Notes: generated by a model from the letters alone, not told the origin. Positions 22,450-34,734 are shown, counted from the stretch's first letter. The stretch is DNA of 64,000 nt from Annona cherimola (GCA_030490835.1 CM059973.1:82413221-82477220); one strand, 5' to 3'. A program made the numbers and translations.

Positions 22450-23360
22450 ATTACAAACATTTATAACAAATGATTTTTACAAAATTTTATTTTTATTTTA
22501 AAATTTTTTACATCTAAATCATGTAAAATACAATTTTATATAGCAAAGTCATTTCAAACGAGGCTAGCTCTCTTATCTTAACTTACAGCTTGAACAAAAA
22601 CTCGATTTGGATTCGGCCAAACCCGGCTTTTAACCGTGTTTAAACTGCAGTAGTTTCAACTCAAATCCGAAACCAATTTGGAAACTGTTCGGTTTCAACT
22701 TTCAAACTGAGGAGAATCCGAACCTTGTGAGCTCGAACCCGATTTTCATATCCTAAATAAAATGCATCTTCCACACAACCTTAGGTCATCCATACCTTGA
22801 TTTTTTTCCCTTCTTTGGCTTACCTCCTTCACAGATCTATTAGCCATAAGCTCTACCTCTGTCAACTCTACTTGCCCTATCTATGAGTTCTCCTTATCAC
22901 CATTGTTACCGTTGCCTCCATTCCTTTGCTGTTGCCATTGCCCTAATTTTTGTAGTTTCCCTCATCTGTTCTGCTGTTGTCGAATCTCTTAGCTGTCAGC
23001 AAATTCTCTACTTCTAACAAATTTTCTAACTGCTAGCTCCTTCTCTAATCATAGTGACCATAATCTTCTTCTCTATTCAGCAGGTCTAGTCTTGTTCTTC
23101 TAATTGCCCAGCTTCTTCTTTTAGGTCTGGCTTCTCTTTCAACCGCCATTGCCGTTGTTACCTTGTATGGACATATGTAAGCATCTCGTTCTAATCTATT
23201 GATTGGAACCTCTAAGAGTAATTGAAGTTAGATTGGATAAATAGGATGTGGAGCAATGATGCAATATTAATTGTGTTGATTACAAAAATAGGATTGAGCT
23301 TGTTTGTGAGCACCTATCAAACATGGCCTAGAATGTTCTTCTAATACAAAATATTATTAG
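22450..23360. other. Intergenic DNA, pyrimidine-rich patch
   Basis: GAACCC-type motifs at 22590-22750 hint at another eroded hAT-like end. A CT-rich stretch (22800-23160) has TTGCCATTG-type repeats but many stops. Confidence 0.4.
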
Positions 23361-23365
23361 ATGTA

Positions 23366-23639
23366 GAGTGTGCTTGACAATGAGAAAAAATGTCAAGCTA
23401 AAACTTTTCTCTCTCCATAATTACCTTATTTTAGAATTATTTTTTATATGTTTCTATACAACTGCCTTATTTTCTAATCATTTTTACATAACTACCTATA
23501 TAACTAGCCTATCTATTTTAATCTTATTCTTTTTACATCTCATCATTACTCCTATTATATCACATAATTTCTATCAATTTAACAACTTTTATATAGAAAA
23601 AATTTTCTTCAAAAATTTTATCACTTCCCAAACACACCC
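23366..23639. mobile_element. AT-rich MITE, family B
   Basis: The left end is GAGTGTGCTTGACAATGAG and the right end TTATCACTTCCCAAACACACCC, an imperfect inverted pair on the consensus GGGTGTGTTTGG. TTAGATGT before and TCAGATGT after give a 7-of-8 candidate TSD with a 1-base offset. The interior carries ATAACTACCTATATAACTA and similar motifs shared with 39049-39294 and 60809-61194. The 100-codon frame here lies within the repeat. Confidence 0.6.
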
Positions 23640-24069
23640 TCAGATGTCACATGTTCTTTTAGCTTTATAGATTTCACATATTCTTTTAGCTTCACTCACC
23701 AGATGGTGTGAATTTGGTCCATAAATTCAATTACCAATTTTCTCTTTCTATTCAATTTACTAAAATATTAATAATAAAATTGAGTAATAATCTCTCATAA
23801 AAATGTGAAATAATCACATGCCGATGTTTTCACTATTCAATCCTTCTTAACAAATCATAAAACTTTATCTCATTCAATTCAACCATCATCTCAATAAATT
23901 TATTTAATTAATATGTTAAAAATTATTTTGATAAAAAAAACATAAGAGCCTTGGAATCCAAACAAATATTTCAGACTAACACTTGGTGGTATTTTTAGTA
24001 ACTTGTTTAAAAATATTTTAGTTTGAAAATAGTAATTATTGAACTGTGTGGCTTGTTGAGTTTATATAA

Positions 24070-25200
24070 GAATTGTTCAACTATCTTCTGGATTGGTACT
24101 AAATTCCAAATAGGCTCATGAAGTAATTGATACTTATTCACTCTCCCTTAGTTTGATCACTATCGATACCAATGTATTACAACTTTTCTCTTGGTTTGAT
24201 CACTATCAACATCAAGGTAATAAAAAGAACAAAATTTTAAATGAAAAGCAAATCAACTTAGCATATATGCAAACGTGGTAACTCTTCAATTGATCAACAT
24301 TTTGTAGCTTTGAATTTCCAACAACAATACCTTCAAGAATTTGCAACTTCGACTTCACCTTTGAACCTCCACAGAAAGCTATGTGACAATGAAATACTTT
24401 GGAGTCTTTTAAATTTGCACATGGGTATTTTTTTTCAATGTTTTGATTGCTTGGAGCTTTCCCATGTTCTTCTTTTATAACCTCTTGGTCAAAACATGAC
24501 CTAGAAGATAGTTAAAAAGTCTTCAAGTATATCCCAACTCCCTAAATTTTGAAATTTTGTTGCCCAAAAAAGCTTGACCTTTTATGGACAAATTTTTTTT
24601 GTGCCCTAAATGAGTCATTGAATTTTCAACATGAAAAATTTGATCTTTCACATACAAAAGGTTGATCCCTTCCCCTTTTTGCAAAATTCAAAATTTAGAG
24701 AAAATTTTTACTTCAAGCATGTTAATTCACTTAAGAAAATCATAAACAAATATGCCAATTTTTATTCAAGATGAAGCATATCTCAAAAAGCATATTTCAT
24801 ATCATATTTCAAGTGAAGCTATCAATTAAACATATTTCAAAATTATTTCAAGCATTTCAACAAGCATATTTTATTCTCAAGTTATCAATGGGTTTCAAAC
24901 ACATCTTATCACAGTTTGTGCTATAAACTCAAAATAATAATTTTACAAACACACTACACTTTTCAAAATCTTAAGAGCACAAAACATAATTTCACAAAAT
25001 CAAAATCAGTAAAACAAAAGCAGATCCTTATTTCATCATCAAAATCAATCAAAAAGAGGTATTACATAAATTCACAGTTTAGTCATTAAAATAATTATAT
25101 GGGAAATGAAAAATAACTTTTTGTAAAAACCATTTAATGCAAAGGTTTGTAAGGAATCATTAGCCTATTCCTTGTATTCATCATGTTTTTTGGGAATTAT
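24070..25200 (-). repeat. Retrotransposon-like dispersed repeat, copy 1
   Basis: Read on the minus strand it matches 55030-55990 in order: TTTTGATGATGA, TTTTGAAAAGTGTAGTG, GTGTTTGTAAAATTATTATT, CAAAGCTACAAAATGTTGAT, CAATTGAAGAGTT, TTGATAGTGATCAAACCAAG and GAGAAAAGTTGTAATAC. Similarity over about 1 kb with no long open frame suggests a solo LTR or LTR piece, perhaps of a copia-type element. That family assignment is a guess. Confidence 0.55.
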
Positions 25201-25526
25201 CTTCAGATTTTTAGTCACTGTTCTTATACCTTTCATTAAAGCTTCATCTAAGAATTAATAAAAAAATTTAAAAAGAGAAAGGATTAAATATGTGGAAATT
25301 TTTTGAAAAAATAATAAAATAATATGATATTATAAGATTAATGATTAAAAGTAAAAATAAAAAAATTAAAATAGTCAAGATAATTATAAAAAAATTATGA
25401 ATAAAATAACAATAGGAAATATATGATTAGCTAAGATGTTAACCCATATCAAATGATATATTGGAAGAGTAAACAAAAAAATCCTCCTAACAGTCCCTCA
25501 AAAGAAAACATTCGAAATTTTTTAAG

Positions 25527-26010
25527 AATGTGTTTGGGAAGTGATAAAACATTTGAATGAAAAGTTTTAATGTTTGAGAATTGATAAAACTTTTGAATGA
25601 AAAATTTTAGCGTAAAAATTTTTGAACTGAGAGAAAATGATACGATATGAGAAGGGTAATGATGGATGAGTAAAAAAATTAAATTAAAATAGATAAGTTA
25701 GTTGTATAGATAATTGTGTACGAATAATGGAAAGGTATGATAGTTATAGAAAAAAATGTAAAAATAATTAAAAATAAGGTAGTTATGAAGAGTGAAAATT
25801 TTAAATTTAAAGTTTTAGTTGTGTTTGGGAAATAATAAAATTTTTGATAAAAAATTTAAAAATGAGAGAAAAAGATATGATATAACAAAGGTAATGCTAA
25901 AGATTAAAGAGAATAAATTTAAAATATATAGGTTAGATGTACGGATAATTGCATAAAAATGATTGAAAAGAAGAATAATTATGCAGAAAAAATTAACAAA
26001 AATAATTATC
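25527..26010. mobile_element. Two partial family B MITEs in tandem
   Basis: Left termini ATGTGTTTGGGAAGTGATAA (25529) and TTGTGTTTGGGAAATAATAA (25819) start two same-direction copies about 290 bp apart. Each continues with GAGAAA, GATATGA and AGTAATGATG-like motifs. No right end with CCAAACAC is seen. Confidence 0.55.
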
Positions 26011-26245
26011 ATCGCCCCTTTGAAATGAATGTACGTCATTGTAACCAAATAATGGGCGGCGATGATTTGGAAACGTAGCGGTGGCAAGGCAGCAACATGT
26101 CTTGCTACTTTTGCATGAGAGTGTTCACTAGTTGACAGCGCAGGAAGAAAGATGTAAACAGAGATAAAGATAAAAATATTGGTAAATTCTCTATACAATG
26201 TTGTATGAAATATTGTAAGACTGTCTCACATAACCATATTGCAAT

Positions 26246-26413
26246 CAATGTTTTGAAAACCGGACCGGTACCGGTTCCCGGTTTTTCCGGTTCAACCGGA
26301 CCGAACCGGTGGTCGGACCGCGGTTGAACCGGTAACAGTGACGAACCGGGACGTGACCGGTTCACGGTCCGACCGGTCCAACCGCCCGGTTCGGTCCGGT
26401 TTTCAAAACACTG
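26246..26413. mobile_element. CCGG-rich hAT-like MITE with TSD (C1)
   Basis: 168 bp. It begins CAATGTTTTGAAAACCGG and ends with its inverse CCGGTTTTCAAAACACTG. ATTGCAAT flanks both sides (26238-26245 and 26414-26421), a perfect 8-bp TSD. The interior is almost entirely CCGGTT/GAACCGG motifs and could fold extensively. Confidence 0.88.
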
Positions 26414-26424
26414 ATTGCAATACG

Positions 26425-27450
26425 AATTGAGGTGATTATAAATGTACACATGTCAAAAAAGTAAAAAAATTAAAAATATGATAGTTAAAAAGTTTTAATT
26501 TGAATTTTTTTTATGTTAATAAATACCTAAAAAAATTTACTGTAAACAAATATGCCCTTAAATTTGGAAGCTTCCGTTCTCATATCTTTCCCTGGAGTCG
26601 TGAAATTCAGAAATGCATTGGAACTAACTACATTGCTGACTGCCGCGCTGCTGTGTCACGTCGCATAAGTGGTTGAATCCCGTTCCAAAAGCAGCCGGTC
26701 CAAGCATGCCTTGCTGACTCGGAGTCTGACAAAGAAGTCGACCTCTGGGATGGAGGAGGAGACATGCGAGAATGCATTTGCAACATGTCTCGAGGCGGGT
26801 TCTCACGCTTCAATGCTCGGGCCCTTCGCATCCGTCCAATCCCTCCCGTTATACAGTTCCCACTTCTCACAACTGGCTCGACGGACGACGGCCCACCCTC
26901 CCTGTCACCGATCGAAACGGTCGGTATAATGCGCCTAAAGCGCGCCTGCCTGCCTGCAACATCCAAGCCTCATCGATATAAAATGGCCTCCGGAGTCGGG
27001 GACCGCATTTGCATTTTTATTGCGCAATCGAAATACGTGAGACAGATTCAACGGTTTGGATTGTTCGAAATTTGCGAGACACGAGCAAGACCAGATTGCA
27101 GATGTCTGATGCAGCAAAACGCAGATAGGAACGGTGACGCGGAAGAAAAAGAAAGCATGCTCCGAACCTATCCTCCACTTTTCAGTCATCTATCCACCGT
27201 TCATTCATTCATTATCTATTTATTTATTTATCAGGAGTAATCATTGATGCTCGGGCAGGGTCATGCACTTTGGCGCGTAAATTTTAATTCAAGTCGCGTA
27301 GTCCGATCGTTGAAATCCCAGAAAATAATTCATACGTTTCCAAAACATTTTCATTTCGAATTGGAATCCATTTTGACTCTGGCGGTTTTGCAACGGGAGT
27401 GAGAAAAAACCGATCAAAATAATAATAATAATAATTTAAATGCGAAATAA
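26425..27450. other. Intergenic DNA with a GC-richer core
   Basis: 26600-27200 is GC-richer with overlapping open frames on both strands (up to 158 codons, 26764-27240). TATAAAA occurs near 26977. No domain, splice signals or leader pattern support a gene, and the three-frame openness is what GC-rich DNA gives by chance. Confidence 0.5.
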
Positions 27451-27475
27451 AACTAATAAACTTATGGTACCTTTG

Positions 27476-27772
27476 TCACCTGCGGCTAGCGCAGGTGGTA
27501 GGAGTGTTGGGCCCCTTAGCGCACGTCGTGGGTTCGAATCTCAGGTTGGGATTTCGGCCCGGAAAAAATAGTGTGGGAGCTGTGGTTTCCCTTTGAGGTG
27601 GGGTGGGAGCTGTTGTCTCTCTTGGGCTGGATGGAAGCTGTTCTTTCTAATTCTTTAGTGGAGCTGTGTCTCCAGATTTTTTTGGAGGAGTTATGTATCT
27701 CCTTGTTTGTAAGAATGTCTCAGAATTATAATGTAATATGTATTGAGATGTATGTAAATATAAACCATCAAA
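27476..27772 (+). mobile_element. Complete tRNA-derived SINE with 18-bp TSD
   Basis: A box TAGCGCAGGTGG at 27487-27498 and B box GGTTCGAATCTC at 27531-27542 form a clear pol III promoter. The body repeats GTGGGAGCTGT and ends GTCTCAGAATTATAATG, GTAATATGTATTGAGATG and a short A-rich tail. AAACTTATGGTACCTTTG flanks it at 27458-27475 and 27773-27790. Same family as 3114-3395. The 88-codon frame (27571-27837) is part of the SINE. Confidence 0.92.
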
Positions 27773-27799
27773 AAACTTATGGTACCTTTGGTGAGAAAA

Positions 27800-30170
27800 A
27801 AATGGAAAAAATAGTTGGAATGTATTTTAGAAAATAAAAAAGTAATCTTATGTAGCAAGGTATTCACCAAGCGTAAAGAGAATGAATATAAAATGGTAAA
27901 GGTAATTGCAAGTAAAGGTAGAAGGTAAAGATAATAATAATAATAAATTAATGTAACATACAGTATTACCCAAAAAAGAACGAAGAAACTGAAATTTTTT
28001 TCTTTATTATCAAACAAAACCTTAAGGTAATATAGATAAAGGATTATGCATTATAAAATCCTTTTCCTACGCAACTTCATCTATTTTTACACTTTTTTAG
28101 AAAAAGAAAAGAGGTAAATTTTGCATTACCCTTTTTAACTTTTTGTGATTTTTTGGTACTAATATATGAACCCAGTCGTGTATTTATTTCACATAATTTT
28201 TTTATTTTTCAATGAATTCGTTACAATATTTATATTCGTTACAATAAGCTGTTCAAGCGTTGAACACTTAATTTTTTATATTCTAAAATAAATAATAAAT
28301 ATTTTCAAATGTTATAAAATTTTAGGCATGAGAAATATATGTTTGGGACGTATATTAGTAAAAAAAAAAAAAAACTAAAAAAGGACAATATTAATGTGCA
28401 TTGAAGTTCAGTTAAAACGTTAGCTTTGGATGGGCATTCCGCTCCGAAAATAGGGGTAAAACAAACCGATGAACGGACACAACTCTACATGCAAGTGGGT
28501 ACTGTCAGAAAAAGCGACTTAATGAGTCGTGAATTATTCGACAGTTGGATGGTAAATGCGCAAGTACTGAATGAGAATCCAATGCCTCGTGGAGAGTAGG
28601 TCATTTTATATATGGACGGCCACGAGCGTAAGAACCATGCCGACTGAATAATTTTAAAAAATAAAAATAAAATACACATGAAAAGTTCATTTAATGATTC
28701 TAAGTAATTTGTTAACATTCTAAAACATTAACCCACATTTATTTTTTGAGAGGACCTATTTACATCTAGAATGTGATGAAGATAAGATAAGAATAAGACA
28801 AATTTTTAATTTTTCAAATATATTTTTATTCTTAAAACACAATATGTTTTTCATTATCAATATAATTTTTTTAAATTTCAAGATACTTTTTTCCTTCCCA
28901 ACCAACGACAATATTTTTTATTCCCCATTCTTATGGTAACCTCAACTCATTTAAGCTATGAGAAGATGAGACGCATTCGTGTTAACTACTATCCAAGTGT
29001 CTACAAATGCATTTACAAGATTATTTGGTAATGCATGCAGTAGGGAGATAGGAATGAAGGTTTTTGAAAAGTGTAGAGGTGAGTAATAAGATAGTAGTAA
29101 ATGAAAAATAAATAAGATAGTTGTGTAATAAAATAAGAGGACGTTTCGAAAGGTAAAAGTTATGAGAAATGTGGTATTCGGTGGGAGTAGAAAATATAAT
29201 ATTTTAGAAATTGTGTGATTGAGATGAAATGATAAGAGTAAAGTTAGAATATGTTTATTGAAAGGTAGTTGATAGAGAAAATTATTAGAATATAGGAATA
29301 AAATTGAAAAAATGTGATGATTGGTTGATTAATGAGGTGCCTTGAAATCCATACCCCCATTATTTCCCTCCCATATTTCTCACTCTTTATTCCCAAATGT
29401 CCCATAATTGAAATAAATAAGTAAAACTAGAAAAAATAAGATACTTAAATAGTTAAAATATCAAATGATTTCTTAAAGATGTATAAGAACAGTAGAAAAG
29501 TTTACTTACTTCCTCACCCTTGTGGTAAGTGATGCTTAAGTATGACTCTTATCATATTTCAATTTTATATTCGCAAATGGAAATGAATAGCTTAGAGCAT
29601 AGATTAGTAATCGTACAAGCAAGCGGACCAACATTTGTACCTATATTTTGCCCTCTATTTGGGAGTCATGTGTCTTCTGCTTCGTGATTTTCATTCATCA
29701 ATAAAAGCTTTTTCTAAATATGTCAATTTGCCCTTATCTTAAATATTCCCACTGCGTTTATATCTAATTCTAAAGATGCTCATTTCATTATGGATGTTAA
29801 TGAACGTTATTAGCCCATTTGCGAAATTACTAGTATGACCATCAAATTTAGAATCGAATTTAAATTTTGATTATCATAAATCATTGTTATCCTAATTGCA
29901 AAGAGTTTTAAATCTGAAGAGTTCTAAATTTATTCACATTTCATTTTATCTTTTATTATTTTACGTAAGGGTATTTTGAGCATTTATAAAAATATAACTA
30001 GCATTTAAACGGATTACCATTAACTTACTTAATGTTCTTTTATGGAATGTGGGATTAGTACAAATGTAATGAGCATGTTTTGGATTTTTAAAATGTAGTG
30101 AGTATATTTGAAATTAGAGTAAAATATAATATATAATTTTAAAAACCTAATTAATACCTAAAATCCCACC
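27800..30170. other. AT-rich intergenic DNA, no gene
   Basis: Includes eroded family B-like stretches (27790-28020, 29010-29350) and a probable long-TIR relic (29690-30140: ATATGTCAATTTGCCC against GTGAGTATATTTGAAATTAG). No open frame of interest. Confidence 0.45.
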
Positions 30171-30275
30171 CCTTGTTACGTGCTTGAAGCGAGTGGCATG
30201 AAAGGATGTACTGCATTTTTTTTTTTCTTCTCCTTTGAGGGTATAGCCACAGCCCACTCAAACGCGAGATCGGGT

Positions 30276-30362
30276 ATCTCATTTCGAGTCAATTGGGCAC
30301 CAGGAGATGGAACCAGTCGAGCATCTCATTTGGAGTCAATGGGGCACCGGGGGATGGAGCCA
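30276..30362 (+). repeat. 47-bp tandem duplication
   Basis: ATCTCATTTCGAGTCAATTG then GGCACCAGGAGATGGAACCAG is repeated 47 bp later as ATCTCATTTGGAGTCAATGG then GGCACCGGGGGATGGAGCCAG. Both copies are GC-richer than their surroundings. Confidence 0.8.
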
Positions 30363-30419
30363 GGCCAACGGGATAGTATTGCTCGTTTTCAAGAAAATTT
30401 TTCTCATTTGTAATATTGC

Positions 30420-31425
30420 TTTCATTTTTTATTTTTTACTTTAACCTTCTTTTTTTAATATTATCTTTTATTTTAATAACAATAACAATCATAGTCACCC
30501 GAATCTCATCTGAATTTGATCCTTCCGGGCAAGCAAGAGACGAGACACACGATCATTCAAAAAATGTAGACTTGGCTATGACGACCACATTCTAATCTGT
30601 ATACATACATACACATATGAAGAATGGTCTCGAGGATAGCAACGTGACTGGTTTGCAAGCCATGCCTGTGATTTTCCTTGAAGACAAAAGAGGCATGCAA
30701 GAATCAGGTGGAATTTATGGAGAGAAGTGCTAGGTGTCGAAGGATGATTACTATCCGCCCATGTCCATTCATTTCAACTCTCATGCCAGCGTACTTCTTA
30801 TTTATTATTATTATTTTTTTATGGAAAGTGTGCTTCTTATTTTATTTGTATTATAAGTTTGCAACGGTGGCGGTTTTTTCCCCGTGTAAATGCCAGGATG
30901 CAAATCGAACTAGTGGCCACCGAATCGTTCCTCTCGTCTCTTCTTCTGTCGTTTTTTTCAATTCTCGCGGAGCTTGATTGGAGTAACGTGGGGGCGATGC
31001 AGCTGCAGCCGTTTCTTAAAATCTGGTGGGCCATGGGCCATGTCCAACAATCACACAAGTTCACGTCATCGATTCCCTAATTTCTTTTAATTTCGGCCGC
31101 GTGTTAACAGTCTCGCATGCGGCAGGCGTGCGTGCAATCATCATTACTCTACTAGTCTACCCGCGCACGGGATCTTTTGCTCTCCGTCTTGTCAGACTTT
31201 TTCATGGTCAAATGGTCAAATGTATTTTTCCCATGAATTTTTTTAAAAAAATTCACAGCTGTCCACTGCATCTAAAGTGGAAACAAAAGATTGCGGAAAT
31301 ATTTGCATGATTGGAGTTGTAAACTCCAAGTAATCAATCTGATTTTTACCTAATATAGTTTCTATTGGAAAAAGCTAATTGGATTTTTACAAAGTTCGAG
31401 CCTGCTCCGCTGTCACTAATGTGGA
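30420..31425. other. Intergenic DNA, no supported gene
   Basis: A moderately GC-rich patch at 30850-31310 with short overlapping frames (73-99 codons) on both strands. No conserved motif. Confidence 0.5.
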
Positions 31426-31428
31426 TTT

Positions 31429-32080
31429 TAGGGGTGTAAACGCATCAACCAGAACTTATTTATATCATGCTTGGGTTGATGTTTTGAAAAATTAGGTTCA
31501 ACCCGACCCGATTTTTAAAATCGGTTTGAGCCGGGTTGGGGGTCGGTCGACCCGACCCGACCAGATTTTTGCATATATATTTTTCTTGTTAATAAAAAAA
31601 ATTTTAGATGCTAATAAAAGTTACCAAAAAATGTATCCTTTTGTAGTGTTCGCTTGCTAATATTGACTTTTTTTTAATTCCTACCTTGTATCCTATACTC
31701 TCATTTTTGCAAATTATATTCCATTGAGCAAGGGAAAAATGTATGATAATTATGTGTTAAAAATCAGAAATAAGTTTTTAGGAACGAAAGATTTCATTTT
31801 ATTTAATTTCCATTCAAGCCCCTTATTGTTTTTATAATTATCATTACTTTTGTTATTTTAGAAATTTGTGCGAACAAAAGCTTAACTAGCATTGATAATA
31901 TGTGTAATTTATTAGCCCGATTTCTAACCCGAACCGAAACCGATTTGAGGTGAGTTGAAATAGGGTTGGGTTAATGTGTGAAAAGTAGGGTTAAAAGTAG
32001 GGTTGGGTTGAGATTTTACAAGGTGGGTTAGGGTTGTATTTGTCCCAACCCGAGTCAACCCGACCCGATTTACACCCCTA
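31429..32080. mobile_element. hAT-type non-autonomous element H3
   Basis: Begins TAGGGGTGTAAACGCAT and ends CGATTTACACCCCTA. Flanks GTGGATTT and ATGGATTT match in 7 of 8 bases. Subterminal zones are dense with CAACCCGACCCG and GGGTTGGG motifs. No coding capacity. Confidence 0.82.
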
Positions 32081-32280
32081 ATGGATTTCATCACTATTTC
32101 TCATGTAGCCTCTCACGCGCTACCCGAGAAAGAATAATGTTATTTTGCCTTGTTATTATTTAATTAATTATTTTCAAAAATATAATTGAAGTATAATTAC
32201 AAAACAGCCCAACTTTCCAAAATTTCAATTTCTTTTTCCAAAAATTTCACATAAAAGTTTTATTTTCAATGTCTTGAACC

Positions 32281-32984
32281 TAGGGGTGAGAATCGGAGAG
32301 AGTTGTACCGGGTCAAGGTTTGTCTAACCATGATTATACTTTTTTAAAAATTGAGTTTGATTCTCTATTTATAACAGGTCGGGACAAGGTTGGTTTGACC
32401 CTCACTTTTTTTTAATAGGTTTTGAGATAAACTTTAAGTTAGTATCGAACCGATTTCGGGATAGCATGTTGGGTCAAAAATACAAGTCAAATAAAATAAT
32501 TTTAAAAATTTATATACCTATCAAACATAAGTATACATCTATATTAAATTTAAATATTATATGCTTCAATATTTCACTAATTACTAAAAACAACATAATG
32601 AAGAAAATAAAACATTTGAAAATATAGTATAAATTTATTAAAATAGGTTAATATACAATTAAACATAAGGATTATATATGTACAAATTTTTTTTATTGAT
32701 TATTATATTATTTTTTGAATAAATTAATTCTTCTATCGTTGATAGAGTTGATTATAAAAAGTGAGAATTTTGAAAGAAAATAATAATAATATTTAAACAT
32801 AGGCTTATAATTTTTAATACATTAATATATGCGGGGTAGGTCAAACTCTTTGGGTTGGGACATGGTCAACCCAGCCCGACTCTATTTTTTAATTTGAGTA
32901 AAAAATATATTAGTTTTATCCGACCAAAAACAGGTTAGGGTCAAAGTCGGGTCACGGATCAACCCGCCCAAATTCCCACCTCCA
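32281..32984. mobile_element. hAT-type non-autonomous element H4 with perfect TSD
   Basis: Begins TAGGGGTGAGAATCGG and ends CCCAAATTCCCACCTCCA. The 8-bp TSD CTTGAACC is perfect at 32273-32280 and 32985-32992. Subterminal motifs (GGGTCAA, GTCGGGTCA, CAACCCAGCCCG) resemble those of H3, only 200 bp to the left. Confidence 0.85.
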
Positions 32985-33160
32985 CTTGAACCTAAGACAA
33001 TCATTTTCCGTCAATCTGCTTATATTGTCATGATTATTCATTGACGCCCTTCTTTCCACATTGTTTCTTTCCAGTATCTTTTTGCCAACCAAGCACCAAT
33101 GAGGATTTCTTTAACCAACGAGGGAGTATTTAATTATACTTATTTTCCTGTTACTTTTAA

Positions 33161-33615
33161 GGTAAATTTCACATATATTTATAAATTTTACCTTAATTCA
33201 ATTACACTCATGAACTTTAAAAAAATTTCAAATATACTTACTATTTTGCTTAAAATTTTATTTATACTTATGCCTCTTACGGATTTGTTAAAAGGGTTAT
33301 TAGCCCTTTAAAATGATAATTATGCTTAAGTCTTACTATAACTTGAGATTAATTTGCTAAAAGTTAAAAATTCACATTCGAATAAAATATTATTTCATAG
33401 TTGTAAAAATATTAAAACATTTTTAGCTATAGAATTATAAACAGGGATTGGACATATTTGCCGTTTTACTAAAAGTTAACAATCAATTCAATTAAACTAT
33501 AACGGAGTGGGTATGAATCAAATTTTAGAAAAAAATCCATAAGCATTATTTGGATTTTTTGAATGTCAATGAGTATAAGTGAAATTAGAGATAAATTTTA
33601 TAGGAATAATTTACC
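33161..33615. mobile_element. Element with long imperfect inverted repeats
   Basis: GGTAAATTTCAC at the left and AATAATTTACC at the right start arms of about 120 bp that align loosely as inverts (ACACTCATGAACTTTAAAAA against the inverse of TTTGAATGTCAATGAGTATA). It is probably an old MULE-like or related MITE. The TSD is unclear. Confidence 0.45.
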
Positions 33616-34235
33616 TTTATTTTTATATAAAAATGTTGTTTCACTTCTTTCTTAATGTCACATTTATTCTTCCCAACTTTAAAAATTAGCCTAGCAATCT
33701 CCATTTTTAAGGGTGCAACAATCACATATAGTTGCTCAATTACTATTTTTATTTTTATAGATGTGTCTCTCACCCGGATCGTGTCCCTTATGAAATTTGT
33801 TAAAATTTGCTTTTATTTAGTATTTTTATTTTTAAGATTAGCAAAGTATTCATGAATATTTTACTAATTTTTAAAATAAAATACCAAATAGATTCAAAAA
33901 ATCATCAAATTATATATGTGTAAGATCTGGATAAGTCTACGTATTTGCTAAAAAATAAAAAATAATAAAATTTTATGCTCACCCTTAAATCATCCAATTT
34001 ATGAGCGACTATATAAAAAATGGACACTTTTCGAAATGCATCTTTTTTTTTTTTTTTTTAATGAGATTCAAAGATGCATCTTAAATTCTGTGGTTGACCT
34101 CTCCCTATCCCTATCGACATCTAAACTTCGAGATGACCACTAAGATTTTCTTTTTTTGATCTCAAAAGTGTGGAAAAGGGCCAACTACTAGTTTTTAGCA
34201 CATTGCTAAAAATTGGGAGAGGGAACTCAACCTCC

Positions 34236-34239
<4 letters not shown>

Positions 34240-34285
<46 letters not shown>
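34240..34285. repeat. Poly(A) tract of 46 bases
   Basis: Uninterrupted A run, the longest in the window. It could be a retroposon tail, but no SINE-like body is visible before it. Confidence 0.9.
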
Positions 34286-34287
<2 letters not shown>

Positions 34288-34375
34288 AAAATATCATTCT
34301 ATAATGCATTAAGAATATAGCGAGGAAATTCTCCCCAGCAAGTATGAATCTGTAATGCTTGTGCTAATGCATGCT

Positions 34376-34734
34376 TTATAGTATTAGGTGCAGCATAGTT
34401 GTCCCCGTGCATGATACAAAAGTAAATTCACAAACTCTAAAATTCATACTCAGCAGCTTGATCTTATTAAGCTGATATCCTATAGTGGACAATATATTCG
34501 TTTCATCCGTGACCATGTTGTTTAAAATGAGAGAATCACTCTCACATACGACCTCCTGGCAATTTAATTCATTTATTCCCATCATTTCACACACCATAGC
34601 ATAAGTTCACCCTATAAAGGATCTGCTTCCTCCCTTCGTGCCCAACAGTAATAGCCCTCACTGCATATAGCTTTTCCTTGTTACTTATAATTGCGTCCAC
34701 ATTGAGTTTAGCTCTACCTTGAGATAGTGGTTTT
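34376..34734 (-). pseudogene. RNase-H-like (RVT_3) retroelement fragment, frameshifted
   Basis: On the minus strand 34720-34600 reads, with frame changes, GRAKLNVDAIISNKEKLY and AVRAITVGHEGRKQILY. Then 34597-34376 is open: INELNCQEVVCESDSLILNN, LSTIGYQLNKIKLLSMNF, RVCEFTFVSCTG. LNVDA and ESDS are the expected acidic positions of the domain and are kept here, unlike in 10620-11087. Frameshifts and missing reverse transcriptase sequence mark it as a relic. The element H5 starts immediately upstream and may split it. Confidence 0.65.

Noticed and set aside
26764..27240. 158-codon open frame on the plus strand
   Set aside because: Overlapping open frames on both strands, no conserved motif, ends in low-complexity sequence. 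A chance frame in GC-richer DNA is more likely.
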